Positions 6,528 through 7,136 of a stretch of DNA of 7,136 nt are shown here, one piece after another. Below the pieces are notes generated by a model. It had not been told where the DNA came from and did not search any database. It was given only the letters and a program-made list of their open reading frames with translations. A program made the translations under genes and the position numbers. Position 1 is the stretch's first letter. Each line of letters opens with the position of its first letter. Where the stretch lies: positions 1 through 7,136 of the forward strand of contig CAZNRY010000186.1 of NCBI GenBank assembly GCA_964575675.1, given 5' to 3'. The DNA is from CAZNRY01 sp964575675 (lineage in GTDB: Bacteria > Eisenbacteria > RBG-16-71-46 > CAIMUX01 > VGJL01).

Positions 6528-6543
6528 TGGAGGCGGCGGGAAT
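6528..6543. other. att: Att junction core (right end of element, ssrA 3' end)
   Basis: TGGAGGCGGCGGGAAT covers the tmRNA discriminator, the acceptor 3' strand and the start of the T-stem, the usual target for ssrA integrases. It is adjacent to the integrase gene and repeated at 6475-6490. The true core may extend into the T-loop; the partner site at the left end is outside the window, so its limits cannot be set. Confidence 0.6.
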
Positions 6544-6748
6544 CGAACCCGCGTCCGAAAGGCGATCAGCGAGGACCTCTACGTGCGTATTCGGTCTTTT
6601 GATTGTCGCCCCTGAGGCTCCGGCCGTCAGGATCCCTTCAGGGCCATCCCCTAAGTTTCGCCGCGATCTCGGGGCGGTCACGCGACTAGCCCATCGTAAT
6701 AGCGCCCCTCTGCCGCCCGACAGGCGCAACGACAGGGAACGTGGCTAC

Positions 6749-6778
6749 TTAAGCAGCCAATGCCAATTCAGTGTTGGC
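6749..6778 (-). other. tmRNA tag reading frame, ANTELALAA
   Basis: Reading the minus strand from the GCC at 6778-6776 gives A-N-T-E-L-A-L-A-A and then TAA (6751-6749). The resume codon is Ala and the end LALAA is the typical protease-recognition tail. The frame is well preceded by the A-rich stretch expected before a resume codon. The exact first codon is inferred from this pattern. Confidence 0.85.
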
Positions 6779-6883
6779 AGTTGGTTTTTGCCATGGGATT
6801 TACGAGGCCTTGGCGGCTCGGCACGCAGTCCGCGTTTCACTCCCCCCGTCGAAACCAGGCGCCCCCAGATCGACTGTGAATGT

Positions 6884-6959
6884 TGGTGCGCCGCCTAGGA
6901 CTCGAACCTAGAACCTACTGATTAAGAGTCAGTTGCTCTACCAATTGAGCTAGCAGCGC
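6884..6959 (-). tRNA. tRNA-Lys (anticodon CTT), CCA encoded
   Basis: A complete cloverleaf on the minus strand. The acceptor GCGCTGC pairs with GCGGCGC (one G-U). The D-arm is AGCTCAATTGGTAGAGC, the anticodon stem ACTGA/TCAGT encloses loop CTCTTAA with CTT at 6924-6926, and the T-arm is CTAGG-TTCGAGT-CCTAG. The discriminator A and encoded CCA end at 6884. CTT reads AAG lysine codons, the favoured lysine codon in this GC-rich sequence. It lies 17 bases before ssrA on the same strand, most likely in one primary transcript. It is the chromosomal neighbour of the element, not element cargo. Confidence 0.95.
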
Positions 6960-6963
6960 ACGA

Positions 6964-6978
6964 TGGCTGGACCAGCCA
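6964..6978. repeat. 15-bp palindrome between promoter and tRNA-Lys
   Basis: TGGCTGGACCAGCCA is a perfect 7+1+7 palindrome that starts about where transcription should begin. In the RNA leader it can form a five- to six-pair hairpin immediately before the mature tRNA 5' end. It may help RNase P processing or act as an operator. Confidence 0.5.
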
Positions 6979-6985
6979 AAATTCT

Positions 6986-7014
6986 ACCTTAGAGCCGCGC
7001 GCGCCACGGGTCAA
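6986..7014 (-). promoter_or_regulatory. Sigma-70-type promoter for tRNA-Lys and ssrA
   Basis: On the minus strand TTGACC (7014-7009) and TAAGGT (6991-6986) are separated by 17 bases. The -35 hexamer is a 5 of 6 match; the -10 is weak. The expected start is near 6979, giving a leader of about 20 bases before the tRNA. The position and spacing are right for a stable-RNA promoter. Bases 7015-7136 beyond it hold no gene or site I can support. Confidence 0.65.
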
Positions 7015-7136
7015 GTGTCTGGAAACCAGGGGCCGGCCCTCCATCCGTCGGTGGATCGGCCCGGAAGCCGTCTCGCGGCGAGGGCCGACTGACGGGCCGT
7101 GCCCCAAGGGCCCACGGCAGACGCGGAGGGGCGTGC

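Larger units (their letters stand above)
1..6543. mobile_element. Partial integrative (probably conjugative or mobilizable) element in ssrA
   Basis: Seen: a tyrosine integrase gene abuts the 3' end of tmRNA, preceded by an excisionase-like gene, a DNA methyltransferase, two small ORFs, a replication-relaxation type gene and a VirD4-like ATPase, all on the plus strand. Known: tyrosine integrases often target tRNA and tmRNA 3' ends and sit next to the resulting att junction. Inferred: the right end is at the tmRNA acceptor/T-arm segment around 6528-6543, and the left end is beyond the window. Self-transfer cannot be claimed because no mating-pore genes are visible; it could be an ICE, a mobilizable element or a decayed remnant, although every gene seen is intact. 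Confidence 0.75.
6528..6866 (-). ncRNA. ssrA: tmRNA (transfer-messenger RNA), one-piece
   Basis: tmRNA rescues stalled ribosomes by acting first as an alanyl-tRNA and then as a short message for a degradation tag. On the minus strand the 5' end is GGGGGCG, followed by CCTGGTTTCGACGGGG, the hallmark 5' segment. The 3' end has the T-arm GCGGG-TTCGATT-CCCGC and acceptor strand CGCCTCC plus discriminator A. The two ends pair over seven positions including G3-U70, the alanine identity pair. Length 339 is normal for the one-piece form. A tag reading frame lies at 6749-6778. CCA is not encoded (AA follows the discriminator), unlike the tRNA-Lys next door, so CCA must be added after transcription. 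No terminator follows the 3' end, where the integrase gene is met after three bases. It is probably cotranscribed with tRNA-Lys, 17 bases upstream. Confidence 0.95.

Noticed and set aside
6527..6898. A 123-codon plus-strand frame starting MEAAGIEPASER
   Set aside because: It is the antisense of tmRNA. This type of peptide is a familiar artefact of reading tRNA-like 3' ends, and the region is fully explained by ssrA.
6922..7107. A 61-codon minus-strand frame ending SIGRATDS
   Set aside because: Its end is the sense strand of tRNA-Lys, a known false-protein pattern. It also spans the promoter and palindrome.
7096..7118. Hairpin GCCGTG...CACGGC as a terminator of a neighbouring gene
   Set aside because: Only six pairs, with no T-run on either strand, in GC-rich DNA where such pairs are common.
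1..7136. CRISPR array or toxin-antitoxin pair
   Set aside because: No regularly spaced identical repeats exist, and none of the small ORFs resembles a known toxin or antitoxin fold by eye.

Overview
This high-GC bacterial window holds the integrase-proximal end of an integrated, apparently transferable genetic element, followed by the chromosomal locus it inserted into. The host locus is a tRNA-Lys(CTT) gene followed by the tmRNA gene (ssrA), both on the minus strand. The third-position GC bias is uniform and strong, and the tmRNA is one-piece with the tag ANTELALAA. This fits many GC-rich Gram-negative-type lineages, but the window does not identify a phylum.

Layout. (1) Bases 1-3352 are a tightly packed plus-strand operon. 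It contains the 3' part of a single-pass membrane protein with a proline-rich tail, a 63-residue single-pass membrane protein, a VirD4/TraG-like coupling ATPase with an N-terminal membrane helix, and a protein of the replication-relaxation type (N-terminal winged helix, C-terminal nuclease-like core). The last two junctions are ATGA overlaps. This looks like a DNA-transfer module. (2) Bases 3339-4339 hold two small ORFs of exactly 108 codons each. They lie in what appears to be an old, diverged tandem duplication of about 527 bp, with similar boxes just before both start codons and after both stop codons. (3) Bases 4340-6524 are an integration operon: a beta-order adenine/cytosine-N DNA methyltransferase, an excisionase-like HTH protein and a 378-residue tyrosine integrase, joined by overlapping stop/start codons. 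(4) Bases 6528-6959 hold tmRNA and tRNA-Lys, transcribed toward the element from a promoter at about 6986-7014.

Integration. The integrase gene ends three bases from the 3' end of ssrA. A 16-bp direct repeat identical to that 3' end also lies inside the last codons of the integrase. The tmRNA lacks an encoded CCA while the adjacent tRNA-Lys has one, which suggests that the element supplied the present 3' end of ssrA. The other end of the element lies to the left of base 1 and is not visible.

Inferred working: integrase and HTH factor move the element in and out of ssrA, the ATPase and the replication-relaxation protein process and hand over its DNA, and the methyltransferase marks it. No gene-free stretch exceeds 300 bases. 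The longest are 3701-3901 (repeat and hairpin), 4229-4339 (second repeat copy) and 6960-7136 (promoter, then nothing recognised).
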